NCBI GenBank assembly: GCA_035565675.1
Contig: DATMSA010000118.1
Coordinates: 1-39,833 of the forward strand
Direction: 5' to 3'
Origin: Capillimicrobium sp035565675
GTDB taxonomy: Bacteria; Actinomycetota; Thermoleophilia; Solirubrobacterales; Solirubrobacteraceae
DNA length: 39,833 bases
Both the position numbers and the translations under genes were made by a program. The first letter of the stretch is position 1. Every line of letters starts with the position of its first letter. Positions 8,553 to 16,660 of this stretch are shown piece by piece. The notes under the pieces are model-generated. The model did not search any database and had not been told where the DNA came from. It saw only the letters and a list, made by a program, of their open reading frames with translations.

Positions 8553-9560
8553 TCAGCGCTCCAGATCGGCGCGGGCGGCCTCGACCGTCGCCTGCAGCGT
8601 CGACCGGGCGTCGTGGCGCGGGCGCCAGCGCAGCTCGCGCCGCGCCTTGGCCGTGCTCATGATCACCGGCGCGCGCAGCGCCTCGATCCAGCGCGCCTCG
8701 TCGGGGACGAACGGCAGCCGCGCGAGGATCTCCGCGGTGGCGTCGACCGCGAGCTCCGGCACCGGGACGCTGTACCAGCGCAGCGCGTCGGCGAGGTCGC
8801 CCACGGTCACGGTGCCGGGACCCGCGACGTTGTAGACCCCGGGCTCCCCGCGGCCGAGCACCGCCGCCCGCAGCGCGCTCGCCGCGTCGTCCTGGTGCAC
8901 GAGCTGGAAGGGGATGCCGGGGTCGGGCAGCACCGGCTTGAGGACGGGGACGCTGTCGAACAGCGCGCGCACCGCCCGCGGCAGGCGCTCGGCCAGGCGG
9001 ATGTAGGGCAGCTCCTGGACGAGCATCGGCGCGTCCGGCCCGCCGACGATGCACGGGCGCAGCACGTAGGCGTCGATCGCCTGCCCGGCGGTGACCTCGC
9101 CGAGCGCCGCCTCGACCTCGGCCTTGTGGCGCGAGTACGGGTGGCGGTCGGTCGGGCGCACCGGCACGTCCTCGGTCAGCGGCGACGGGTTGTCCTCGTG
9201 GAACCCGTAGGCGGCCACCGACGACGCGTACACGAGCCGCGCCGCCTTCGCCTCGACCGCGGCGCGGAACACGTTCCGCGAGCCCTCGAGGTTCACCTGC
9301 TCGCTGGCGTCCGACCCGGCCATGATCACGAACGCCAGGTGCACGACGACGTCGGCGCCGGCGACCAGCCCCGCGACGTCCTCGGGCCGCGTCACGTCGC
9401 CGCGCCGGAAGCGGACCTTGCGCAGCCCGTCGGCGTCCGGGTCGTACGGACGGCGCGCCATCGCCTCCACGCGCCCGACCTCCCGCGCCCGCTCCAGCGC
9501 CCGCAGCAGGGGCCGGCCGAGGTCTCCGGTGGCGCCGGTCACGGCGACGGTCAGCGCCAT
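8553..9560 (-). CDS. NAD(P)-dependent epimerase/dehydratase
   Basis: 335-residue extended short-chain dehydrogenase. TGATGDLG (8-15) is the Rossmann dinucleotide site, YASSVAAYG (111-119) carries the catalytic Ser/Thr strand, and PYSRHK (141-146) gives the Y142-x3-K146 catalytic pair. VLRPCIVGGPDAP and VYNVAGPG are typical of sugar epimerase-like SDRs; the substrate is not predictable. ATG 9560 lies 5 bp after the NUDIX stop, so the two form an operon. Confidence 0.87.
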   Translation of the reverse strand: MALTVAVTGATGDLGRPLLRALERAREVGRVEAMARRPYDPDADGLRKVRFRRGDVTRPEDVAGLVAGADVVVHLAFVIMAGSDASEQVNLEGSRNVFRAAVEAKAARLVYASSVAAYGFHEDNPSPLTEDVPVRPTDRHPYSRHKAEVEAALGEVTAGQAIDAYVLRPCIVGGPDAPMLVQELPYIRLAERLPRAVRALFDSVPVLKPVLPDPGIPFQLVHQDDAASALRAAVLGRGEPGVYNVAGPGTVTVGDLADALRWYSVPVPELAVDATAEILARLPFVPDEARWIEALRAPVIMSTAKARRELRWRPRHDARSTLQATVEAARADLER

Positions 9561-9565
9561 CGTCC

Positions 9566-10150
9566 TCAGTACTCCGGGTCGCCGGGGAGGACGATGCGGG
9601 CGTGCTCGCCGGTGAGCAGCACGCGCGGCAGGACCGGGCGCACCTCGCTGGCGCGCGCGTGGTCGAGCACGGCGTCGGCGCTCGGGAACCCGGTGAGCTG
9701 CTCGAGGTGCTTGATCGTCGGGAAGACGAGCAGCAGCTCGCCGCGGGCGTGGGCGTCGAGCGCCTGCTGGGGCGCGAACCAGTCCAGGGCGACGCACTCG
9801 CTGCCGTCGACGCCGGGCGCCGACCCGGGCGGCAGCGCGGTGACGAAGAAGCGCGTGTCGAAGCGGACCTTCACGAGCGCCGGCGTGATCCAGCGGCTGA
9901 ACGGCACGAGCGCGTCGGGCTCGACCTCGATCGCCGCCTCCTCGCGCAGCTCGCGCACGGCAGCGGCCTCGTCGGACTCCCCGGGGTCGACCGCGCCGCC
10001 GGGGAACACCCAGGCGCCGCCCATGAAGCGCGCCTGCGGGTTGCGCTGGACGAGGAGCACCTCCAGGCCGGTGGCGCCTCCGCGCACGACGATGACCGTC
10101 GAGGCCGGGCGCGGCGGCGTCTCGGCCCCGGTCGCGTTCAGCTCCTCCAT
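9566..10150 (-). CDS. NUDIX hydrolase
   Basis: 194 residues. The Nudix box starts at G52: G-x5-E58-x7-R66-E-L-R-E-E-A-A-I, so it matches GX5EX7REUXEEXGU except that the last Gly is Ala73. The catalytic Glu residues of the REUXEE core are intact. WVFPGGAVDPGE precedes the box as usual. The C-terminal helix region (HLEQLTGFPSADAVLDHARAS) resembles the longer CoA/NDP-sugar-type Nudix proteins rather than MutT. ATG 10150 is used because the upstream open frame runs antisense through rubredoxin. It shares a promoter region with rubredoxin. Confidence 0.85.
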   Translation of the reverse strand: MEELNATGAETPPRPASTVIVVRGGATGLEVLLVQRNPQARFMGGAWVFPGGAVDPGESDEAAAVRELREEAAIEVEPDALVPFSRWITPALVKVRFDTRFFVTALPPGSAPGVDGSECVALDWFAPQQALDAHARGELLLVFPTIKHLEQLTGFPSADAVLDHARASEVRPVLPRVLLTGEHARIVLPGDPEY

Positions 10151-10160
10151 CGCCCCGACG

Positions 10161-10170
10161 ACGATACCGT
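10161..10170. promoter_or_regulatory. bidirectional -10 element shared by NUDIX and rubredoxin genes
   Basis: In ACGATACCGT the plus strand reads TACCGT (10165-10170), 7 bases before the rubredoxin ATG. The minus strand reads TATCGT (10166-10161), 10 bases before the NUDIX ATG. Both are TAnnnT hexamers and they share one TA step. Confidence 0.5.
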
Positions 10171-10177
10171 TGCGGCC

Positions 10178-10360
10178 ATGACCGAGACGAGCACGGCGCA
10201 GCAGTGGATCTGCGAGTCCTGCGGGTTCATCTACGACCCGGCCGAAGGCGACCCGGATGGCGGCATCCCTCCTGGAACCCGTTTCGAGGACATTCCCGAC
10301 ACGTGGTTCTGCCCCGTCTGCGGGGCGCGCAAGCAGGACTTCGTCCCCTACGAGGACTGA
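10178..10360 (+). CDS. rubredoxin
   Basis: 60-residue one-iron electron carrier. The two metal knuckles are C12-E-S-C15-G and C45-P-V-C48-G, with the family hallmarks YDPAEGDPDGGIPPGT and IPDTWFCPVCG between them. In actinobacteria rubredoxins often serve alkane hydroxylases, but none is present here. The ATG follows a -10 by 7 bases, so the message is probably leaderless. The GerW-like gene begins 7 bp after its stop. Confidence 0.95.
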   Translation: MTETSTAQQWICESCGFIYDPAEGDPDGGIPPGTRFEDIPDTWFCPVCGARKQDFVPYED

Positions 10361-10367
10361 TCCGCCG

Positions 10368-10802
10368 GTGTCCGCCAAGGGCGCCAAGCGCCCCGCCAAG
10401 GAGGGCCGCCTGAAGGCGGTGAGCCGGCTCGCCGAGCGCCTCGGCGGCGCGCGCCTCTGCTACGGGGATCCGATCCGTGAGGGCGGGCGCACGATCATCC
10501 CGGTCGCGCGCGTCCGGGCCGCCGGCGGCGGCGGCTGGGGGACCGGTCAGCAGGTCGACAGCGCCGGGGGCGGCGGCGGGGGCGGCGGGTCGCTGGACGC
10601 GCGCCCGGTGGGCTTCATCGAGGTCGGTCCCGAGGGCACCCGCTTCCAGCCGATCGACGCGGGCGGCACCCTCGAGCGGACGCTGCAGGTCGCCGGCGCC
10701 GGGGCGCTGGCGCTCGCCACCGCGGCGGCCGGGCTGCGCGCCGCCCGCGGGGCGCTGGGCGCCGGGCGGGCCGGCCGGCGCATGCTGGGCCGGGGCGGCT
10801 GA
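10368..10802 (+). CDS. GerW/YtfJ-family protein
   Basis: 144 residues. The segment LCYGDPIREGGRTIIPVARV followed by glycine-rich tracts and PVGFIEVGPEGTRFQPID matches the GerW (sporulation protein YtfJ) family, also found widely in non-sporulating actinobacteria. The C-terminal third is Ala/Leu-rich (TLQVAGAGALALATAAAGL) and may be a membrane-associated helix. GTG 10368 is the only start that leaves rubredoxin intact. The role outside spore germination is unknown. Confidence 0.75.
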   Translation: MSAKGAKRPAKEGRLKAVSRLAERLGGARLCYGDPIREGGRTIIPVARVRAAGGGGWGTGQQVDSAGGGGGGGGSLDARPVGFIEVGPEGTRFQPIDAGGTLERTLQVAGAGALALATAAAGLRAARGALGAGRAGRRMLGRGG

Positions 10803-10845
10803 CCGGGTGGCTCAGCGAACCGCCTCGGGCAAGCTGTCGACACGC

Positions 10846-12363
10846 ATGCGGCTCCCCTCCGACCTGCGGCGCATCCAGCTCATCGCGTTCGTCGTCGGCA
10901 TCTCGTCGCTCGGCAGCGAGATCGCGGCCGCGCGCCTGCTCGCCCCGTACTTCGGCGACTCCACGCTGATCTGGGCCAACACGATCGCGACCGTGCTCGT
11001 CGCGCTGTCGGTCGGCTACTGGGTCGGCGGGAAGGTCGCCGACCGCGACCCGACGCTGCACGGCCTGTGCCGCCTCGTGATGCTCGCGGCCGTCCTCATG
11101 GCGATCGTGCCGTTCGTGGCGCGCCCGTTCCTGAGCGAGGCCGTCGACGCGCTCGACTCGATCGAGGCGGGCGCCTTCATCGGCTCGCTGATCGCGGTGC
11201 TCGTGCTCATCGCCGTGCCCGTCTTCATCCTCGGCATGGTGTCGCCGTACGCGGTGCGCCTGTCGGTGGGGACGGTCGACGAGGCGGGCACGGTCGCCGG
11301 GCGCCTGTACGCGATCTCGACGCTCGGGTCGCTCACCGGCACGTTCCTGAGCGCGCTGCTGCTGATCCCGTTCCTCGGCACCCGCCGCACGTTCCTGGTG
11401 ATGGCGCTGTCGCTGGCGCTCGTCGCCACGCTCGGGCTCGCGCGCCGGTGGCTGGCCGCCCCCGTCGTCGTGATCGTCCTGCTGGCGCTGCCGACCGGCA
11501 CGATCAAGGCGGCCGAGAACGGCGGGCGCCTGCTGGAGGAGGTCGAGACCGAGTACGGCTACGCGCGCGTGGTCGAGCGGCCGACCGGCGCGCGCTGGAT
11601 GGAGCTCAACGAGGGCGAGGCGATCCACTCGCTGCTGCCGCCCGACCGCTCCTACCTGACCGGCGACTACTGGGACGAGCCGCTCGTGCTGCCGTTCGCG
11701 ACGCGGCCGGCCGCCGACCCGCCCGGGCGGGTGGCGATCCTCGGCAACGCCGGCGGCACGATCGCCCGCGCCTACGGCCACTACTTCCCCGACACGCGCG
11801 TCGACGCCGTCGAGATCGACGGCAAGCTGACCGAGCTGGGGCGCAAGTGGTTCGACATGCGCGGGCCCAACCTGCACGCCTACACCGACGACGCGCGCCC
11901 GTTCCTGCGCGCGACCGACGCGCGCTACGACCTGATCGTCGTCGATGCCTACCGCCAGCCCTACATCCCGTTCTACCTGACCACGCGCGAGTTCTTCGAG
12001 CTGTGCCGCGACCGCCTGAACCCGGGCGGGATGGTCGTCATCAACGTCGGCCACCCCGAGTCCTCCAACGAGCTCGAGCAGGTGCTCGGGCGCACGCTCG
12101 CCGCGGTCTTCCCGCACGTCGAGCGCGACCCGGTGCAGCCGACGAACACGATGCTGGTCGCCGCCGTCGAGGACATCTCCGCGGCGCGCCTGCGCGCGGC
12201 CGCGCCGGCGCTGCCGGCCGACCTGCGCCCGGTCGCCGTCGCGACCGCCGACCGGCTCGAGCCGCGGCTGCCCGGCGGCCGCGTCTACACCGACGACCGG
12301 GCGCCGGTCGAGTGGCTCGTCGACGCGTCGATCCTGCAGGTCGCCGGCAGCGGCGAGCGGTAG
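10846..12363 (+). CDS. membrane-fused spermidine synthase-like protein
   Basis: 505 residues. The first 215 or so form several transmembrane helices (such as LIAFVVGISSLGSEIAAARLLAPYFG, TIATVLVALSVGYWVGGKVAD and LIAVLVLIAVPVFILGMVSP). The rest is a spermidine synthase/methyltransferase-like Rossmann domain: VAILGNAGGTIARAYG, VDAVEIDGKLTELGRKWF, TDDARPFLRATDARYDLIVVDAY and FYLTTREFFELCRDRLNPGGM. Such fused MFS/spermidine-synthase proteins are common in bacteria and their reaction is usually unproven. The spacing to the GerW-like gene is 43 bp. It converges on bioF. Confidence 0.85.
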   Translation: MRLPSDLRRIQLIAFVVGISSLGSEIAAARLLAPYFGDSTLIWANTIATVLVALSVGYWVGGKVADRDPTLHGLCRLVMLAAVLMAIVPFVARPFLSEAVDALDSIEAGAFIGSLIAVLVLIAVPVFILGMVSPYAVRLSVGTVDEAGTVAGRLYAISTLGSLTGTFLSALLLIPFLGTRRTFLVMALSLALVATLGLARRWLAAPVVVIVLLALPTGTIKAAENGGRLLEEVETEYGYARVVERPTGARWMELNEGEAIHSLLPPDRSYLTGDYWDEPLVLPFATRPAADPPGRVAILGNAGGTIARAYGHYFPDTRVDAVEIDGKLTELGRKWFDMRGPNLHAYTDDARPFLRATDARYDLIVVDAYRQPYIPFYLTTREFFELCRDRLNPGGMVVINVGHPESSNELEQVLGRTLAAVFPHVERDPVQPTNTMLVAAVEDISAARLRAAAPALPADLRPVAVATADRLEPRLPGGRVYTDDRAPVEWLVDASILQVAGSGER

Positions 12364-12375
12364 CCGCCGCGGGCG

Positions 12376-13659
12376 CTACGCCGCGCGCGCGATCTCGATC
12401 TCGGCCTGGCCGTCGAACGGCCGCGCCGGCGAGGCGGGCGGCGGCGCGGGCACCGGCTCGTCGGCGCCGTGGGTCGCGGCCACCGGCACGCCGGCGGCGG
12501 GGCGGAAGCCGGCGCGCAGGGCGGCGCGGCCCAGGACCTGGGCGGCGTCGCGCAGCTCGGCCTTCGTGTGCGAGGCCATGACCGACAGGCGCAGCCGCGC
12601 GGTGCCGGTGACGACGGTCGGCGGGCCGAGCGCCTCGGCGAACACGCCGCCCTCCAGCGCGGCGTCGCGGATGCGCAGCGCGAGGCCGGCGTCGCCGACG
12701 ACGAGCGGCACGATCTGGGTGGTCGAGCCGGCCGTCTCGAAGCCCTCGCGCGCCAGCTCGGCGCGCAGCACGTCGGCGTTGGCCTGCAGCTTGTCGACCC
12801 GGTGCGGCTGCTCGGCGAGCAGGTCGAGCGCGGCCAGCGCGCCCGCGACCACCGGCGGCGGCGGGGCGGTCGAGGCCACGAGCGTCCGCGAGCGGTTGGC
12901 CAGGAAGCGCGCGGTCGTCGCGTCGCACGCCGCGTACGCGCCGTAGGCGCCCAGCGCCTTGCCCAGCGAGCCGATGACCACGTCGACCTCGCCCTCCAGG
13001 CCGGCCTCGGCGACCGCGCCGCGGCCGCCCGGCCCCAGGCAGCCGATCGCGTGCGCCTCGTCGACGACGGTCCGCGCCCCATGGCGCTGGGCCAGGTCGA
13101 CGAGCTCCTCGAGCGGCGCGACGTCGCCCTCGGTGGCGAACACGGCGTCGGTGACGACGAGCGTCGGACGCCCGGCCGCCTCGTCCAGCAGCGCGGCGAG
13201 GTGGTCCATGTCGCCGTGCCCGTACACGCGGGTGTCGGCGCCGGCGAGCGCGCAGCCGTCGAGCAGCGCGGCGTGGCTGAGCTCGTCGCACAGGACGACC
13301 GTGCCGGGCTCGGCCAGCGCCCCGACGACGCCCATCGAGGCGAGGTAGCCCGAGCCGTAGAGCAGCGCGGCGCCGCTGCCGTGGAACGCGGCCAGGCGCT
13401 CCTCGAGGCGGCGGTGGATCGTCATCGTCCCGCTCACCAGCCGCGAGCCGCCGGCGCCCACGCCCCAGCGCATCGCGGCGTCGGCCGCCGCCTCGCGCAC
13501 GCGCGGATGGTCGGCCAGCCCGAGGTGGTTGCTCGAGCACAGCAGCAGGACCGGCTTGCCGTCGAGGACGACGCGCGGGCCCTGCGGCCCGCTCACCAGG
13601 CGCATGCGGCGATAGAGGCCGAGCCCCTTGAGCTCGTCCAGTCGCTGCTCCAGATCCAT
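12376..13659 (-). CDS. bioF: 8-amino-7-oxononanoate synthase-like alpha-oxoamine synthase
   Basis: 427-residue PLP enzyme that condenses an acyl-CoA or acyl-ACP with an amino acid (pimeloyl thioester plus alanine in biotin synthesis). Key residues are visible: DELSHAALLDG (His129), DEAHAIGCLGPGGRG (Asp200, His203) and the PLP lysine Lys234 in GSLGKALG. STAPPPPVVAGAL and GTARLRLSVMASHT complete the fold. About 40 C-terminal residues (from GVPVAATHG on) are Pro/Ala-rich and absent from typical BioF. No bioA, bioB or bioD lies here, so a related oxoamine synthase role is possible. GGGAGAGG six bases before ATG 13659 is a strong ribosome site. Confidence 0.82.
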   Translation of the reverse strand: MDLEQRLDELKGLGLYRRMRLVSGPQGPRVVLDGKPVLLLCSSNHLGLADHPRVREAAADAAMRWGVGAGGSRLVSGTMTIHRRLEERLAAFHGSGAALLYGSGYLASMGVVGALAEPGTVVLCDELSHAALLDGCALAGADTRVYGHGDMDHLAALLDEAAGRPTLVVTDAVFATEGDVAPLEELVDLAQRHGARTVVDEAHAIGCLGPGGRGAVAEAGLEGEVDVVIGSLGKALGAYGAYAACDATTARFLANRSRTLVASTAPPPPVVAGALAALDLLAEQPHRVDKLQANADVLRAELAREGFETAGSTTQIVPLVVGDAGLALRIRDAALEGGVFAEALGPPTVVTGTARLRLSVMASHTKAELRDAAQVLGRAALRAGFRPAAGVPVAATHGADEPVPAPPPASPARPFDGQAEIEIARAA

Positions 13660-13679
13660 CGAGACCTCTCCCTCGTGGT

Positions 13680-13714
13680 CAGCCGTGCCACCGCGGGTGG
13701 TGGCGGATCTGCTG
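13680..13714 (-). promoter_or_regulatory. two-tier stem-loop in the bioF 5' leader
   Basis: GCCACC (13687-13692) pairs with GGTGGC (13699-13704) around a 6-base loop; an outer CAGC (13680-13683) pairs with GCTG (13711-13714). It lies 20 bases before the bioF start on the minus strand. No known riboswitch consensus is recognised. Confidence 0.35.
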
Positions 13715-13774
13715 AGGCTGCATGCCCGGGCAGCGTAGGCGGCGCGTCGGACCGAACCGCGCCGCCGCCCCGCG

Positions 13775-15199
13775 TCAGCGCCGCGCGGTGGCGAGCGCGC
13801 CCACCGGCGCGTCGCCGCGCCGCTCGTGGCGCGGCAGCGCGAGCGCGATCAGCGCGGCGACCGCGGCGCCGCCGGCGCCGACCAGGAACGCCGCGCGGAA
13901 GCCGGCGTCGCCGGGCATCCCGCTCGCCAGCACGTGGCCGGTGAGGATCGCCGCCGACACCTGGGAGCCCAGCGAGCCGCCGACGTTGCGGAAGATCGTG
14001 TTGACGCCGGTCGCCTCGCCGGTCTCGTGGCCGTCGACGGCGTCGACGATCAGGTTCGGCAGCGCGGCGAACGCGAAGCCGACGCCCACGTTGAGGATCA
14101 TGCTCCACAGGACGAGCTGCAGTGCGCTGTCGTGCCGCACGGCCAGGCCCGCGAGGCCGACGATCGCCACCAGGCAGCCGATGACGAGCGGCAGCTTGGA
14201 GCCGCGGCGCTCCCCGAGGCGGCCGGCGACCGGCGCCACGAACAGCATCAGCAGCCCACCCGGCGCCAGCAGCAGCCCGGCCTGCGTCGGGTTCATGCCC
14301 AGGCCGACCTCCCCGCCCGCGGGCAGCTCCGCGAGCTGGGGGACGAGGATGAACGTGCCGAACAGGCCGAAGCCGACGAGCAGCGTCGCCAGGTTCGTCA
14401 TCAGCACGGGCCGGCGCGACAGCGTGCGCATGTTGATCAGCGGCTGCGGGTGGCGGCGCTCGAACGCGACGAACGCGGCGAGCACGACCGCCCCGGCGGC
14501 GACCAGGCCCAGCGTCGTGGCCGAGCCCCAGCCCCAGTCGTTGGCGCGCGAGATCGCGATCAGCACGCAGGTGAGCCCGGCGCCCATCACGACCGCGCCG
14601 ACGACGTCGATGCGCCCGGGCGTGCGGACCGGCGACTCGGGCACGAAGCGGATCGTCGTGATCGTGGCGACGACGCCCATCGCCGCGGAGATCCAGAAGA
14701 TCCACTGGAAGCCGGCGTGCTCGGTCAGGAACCCGCCCAGCGGCAGGCCGATCGCGCCGCCGATGCCGGCGATCGCGCCGAGCATCGCGATCCCGGTGGC
14801 GACCTTCTCGCGCGGGAACTCGTCGCGGACGATCCCGAACGACAGCGGGAACACGCCGCCGCCGACGCCCTGCAGCGCGCGCCCGACGACCATCGGCGCG
14901 AGCGAGTCGCTCAGCGCGCAGACGACCGAGCCCGCGGCGAACGCCACGAGCGAGATGGCCAGGAAGCGCTCCTTGCCGAACATGTCGCCGAGGCGCCCGA
15001 TCACCGGGGTCGCGATCGACGCGGCCAGGAAGTAGCCGGTGACCATCCAGGTGATGTCGGTGGTGGAGACGGCGAACTCGGCCTGGATGGAGGCGAGCGC
15101 GGGGACGACGGTGGTCTGCGCGAGCGAGTAGGCGAGCGCGCCGACCCCGAGGATCAGCAGCGTGCGGTGGTGGTGCTGGCGGGCGGGGGCGTGGGGCAT
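13775..15199 (-). CDS. MFS drug-efflux-type transporter (DHA2-like)
   Basis: 474-residue integral membrane transporter with about 14 hydrophobic segments. The N-terminal part shows DITWMVTGYFLAASIATPVIGRLGDMFGKERF, a motif A loop (GRLGDMFGKER) and the QWIFWISAAMGV motif C-region neighbourhood with GAIGLPLGGFL. This is the QacA/EmrB family pattern of proton-driven export of toxic compounds. It is divergent from a TetR regulator with paired operators in the 89-bp gap, a standard arrangement for repressor-controlled efflux. Confidence 0.88.
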   Translation of the reverse strand: MPHAPARQHHHRTLLILGVGALAYSLAQTTVVPALASIQAEFAVSTTDITWMVTGYFLAASIATPVIGRLGDMFGKERFLAISLVAFAAGSVVCALSDSLAPMVVGRALQGVGGGVFPLSFGIVRDEFPREKVATGIAMLGAIAGIGGAIGLPLGGFLTEHAGFQWIFWISAAMGVVATITTIRFVPESPVRTPGRIDVVGAVVMGAGLTCVLIAISRANDWGWGSATTLGLVAAGAVVLAAFVAFERRHPQPLINMRTLSRRPVLMTNLATLLVGFGLFGTFILVPQLAELPAGGEVGLGMNPTQAGLLLAPGGLLMLFVAPVAGRLGERRGSKLPLVIGCLVAIVGLAGLAVRHDSALQLVLWSMILNVGVGFAFAALPNLIVDAVDGHETGEATGVNTIFRNVGGSLGSQVSAAILTGHVLASGMPGDAGFRAAFLVGAGGAAVAALIALALPRHERRGDAPVGALATARR

Positions 15200-15207
15200 G
15201 GAAGCGA

Positions 15208-15225
15208 AGCGGTCACTCCGGTTGC
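15208..15225. promoter_or_regulatory. left operator for the MFS/TetR pair
   Basis: AGCGGTCACTCCGGTTGC is the reverse complement, with one mismatch, of the site at 15246-15263. It lies between the MFS -10 (TACCCT on the minus strand, 15242-15237) and the MFS ATG. Confidence 0.6.
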
Positions 15226-15245
15226 GGGCGGACGGCAGGGTAGCA

Positions 15246-15263
15246 GCAACCGGAGTGATCGCT
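15246..15263. promoter_or_regulatory. right operator for the MFS/TetR pair
   Basis: GCAACCGGAGTGATCGCT is the partner arm, 20 bp from the left site. It contains a near-palindrome centred on GATC (CGGAGTGATCGCTCCG, 14 of 16 symmetric). It overlaps the expected -35 zone of the TetR gene. Confidence 0.6.
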
Positions 15264-15276
15264 CCGTTTCTCGCGG

Positions 15277-15282
15277 TATCGT
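15277..15282 (+). promoter_or_regulatory. -10 element (TATCGT) for tetR
   Basis: TATCGT ends 6 bases before ATG 15289, the spacing expected for a leaderless transcript. Confidence 0.45.
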
Positions 15283-15288
15283 GGACGG

Positions 15289-15873
15289 ATGGCTCCCACC
15301 GCGTCCGCCGGCGACGCGCCCGCCCGCCCGCCCCGCCGCGACGCGGTCCGCAACCGCGCCCTGCTCGTGGCCGCCGCCACCGACGCCTTCCGCGAGGAGG
15401 GGCTCGACGTCGGCGTCGACGCGATCGCCCGCCGCGCCGGCGTCGGGGTCGCGACGCTCTACCGCCACTTCCCGGCCAAGGGCGACCTCGTGCTCGCGGT
15501 CACCGAGGCGCTCGTCGACGCGTTCGTCCAGACCGCCCACGACGCGCTCGCCGGCGGGCCGCGGGGCGCGCTGGAGACGGTGCTGCGCTCCTCGCTGGCC
15601 CAGCAGCGCGAGAACCGCGGCTTCTTCGACGCGCTCGCGCAGCGCCCGCGCGACCCGCGGCTGCGCGAGCGGATCACCACGCGCGCACGTCCCGCGCTGG
15701 AGAGGATCGCCGCCGCCGCGCACCGCTGCGGCGAGCTGCGCGAGGACCTCGGCGCCGACGACCTGCTCGTCGTCCTGCGGATGCTCGGCGCGGCCGGGGC
15801 GGCGGCGCCCGACCCCGAGCCCTACCTGGCGCTGCTGCTGCGCGGCATGGCGCCCGAACCGGCCGGCGCCTGA
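15289..15873 (+). CDS. TetR-family repressor of the adjacent efflux gene
   Basis: 194 residues. The N-terminal helix-turn-helix (about 20-65) reads NRALLVAAATDAFREEGLDV, then VDAIARRAGVGVATLYRHFPAKGDLV, a textbook TetR DNA-binding domain. The C-terminal two-thirds are the variable ligand-binding helices. Divergence from the MFS gene with twin operators in between indicates repression of both genes until a ligand, probably the efflux substrate, binds. It ends 7 bp from the stop of the convergent enoyl-CoA hydratase gene. Confidence 0.92.
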   Translation: MAPTASAGDAPARPPRRDAVRNRALLVAAATDAFREEGLDVGVDAIARRAGVGVATLYRHFPAKGDLVLAVTEALVDAFVQTAHDALAGGPRGALETVLRSSLAQQRENRGFFDALAQRPRDPRLRERITTRARPALERIAAAAHRCGELREDLGADDLLVVLRMLGAAGAAAPDPEPYLALLLRGMAPEPAGA

Positions 15874-15880
15874 GCGCCGC

Positions 15881-16660
15881 TCAGCGGCCCTTCCAGCGCG
15901 CCGGCCGCTTCTGCGCGAAGGCGCGCACGCCCTCGCGCAGGTCCTCGGACTGGAAGCAGGCCCGCCGCAGCGCGATCAGCTCGCGCTCGACGTCGGGGTC
16001 CAGCGCGGCGCCGGCGGCCAGCAGCTCGCGCAGCACGCGCTTGTTGCCGGAGATCGACAGCGGCGCGTTGGCGGCCAGCTCGGCGGCCACGTCGAGCGCG
16101 GTCTCGGCCAGCTCGTGCTCGCCGACGACGTCGTTGACGAGCCCCCAGGACAGCGCCGTGCGCGCGTCGACGTTGCGCCCCAGCAGGAACAGCTCGCGCG
16201 TGCGCGGCTCGCCGATCGCGCTCAGGAACTTGCGCAGCCCGGTGTGCGAGTACACGAGCCCGAGCTTGGCCGGCGGCATGCCCAGCAGGATGCCCTCGCG
16301 GGCGATCCGCAGGTCGCAGGAGATCGCCAGCTCCAGGCCGCCGCCGATCGCGTGGCCCGACAGCGCCGCGACCGTCGCGTACGGGTAGGCGTCGAGCGCC
16401 TGGATCGCCGCCGTGAACGGGTGGGCGACGAGCTTCTCGGCCTCCTCGGCGAACACGTCGTCGGGGATCTCGCCGATGTCATAGCCCGACGAGAACATCC
16501 CCTGCGTGCCGGTGAGGATCACGCAGCGCGCGTCGAGGCCCGTGAGCAGCTCGGCCAGCCGGTCGAGGATCTCGTGGTCGAGCGCGTTGCGCTTCTCCGG
16601 GTTGGAGATCGTCAGCCGGACGACGTCGTCGGCCGGCTCGTCGACGAGGACCTCGCCCAC
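15881..16660 (-). CDS. enoyl-CoA hydratase/isomerase family protein
   Basis: 259-residue crotonase-fold protein acting on an acyl-CoA. The oxyanion-hole segments are GMFSSGYDIGEI and LSGHAIGGGLEL. The two usual catalytic glutamates seem absent: where hydratases have a PEI-x-LG segment this protein has PPAKLGLVYS, followed by HTGLRKF instead of GGTQRL. It may therefore be an isomerase, decarboxylase or thioesterase-like member. The GTG start overlaps the last base of the carrier-protein stop (TAGTG), so the pair is translationally linked. KRPARWKGR at the end is typical of the family. Confidence 0.88.
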   Translation of the reverse strand: MGEVLVDEPADDVVRLTISNPEKRNALDHEILDRLAELLTGLDARCVILTGTQGMFSSGYDIGEIPDDVFAEEAEKLVAHPFTAAIQALDAYPYATVAALSGHAIGGGLELAISCDLRIAREGILLGMPPAKLGLVYSHTGLRKFLSAIGEPRTRELFLLGRNVDARTALSWGLVNDVVGEHELAETALDVAAELAANAPLSISGNKRVLRELLAAGAALDPDVERELIALRRACFQSEDLREGVRAFAQKRPARWKGR

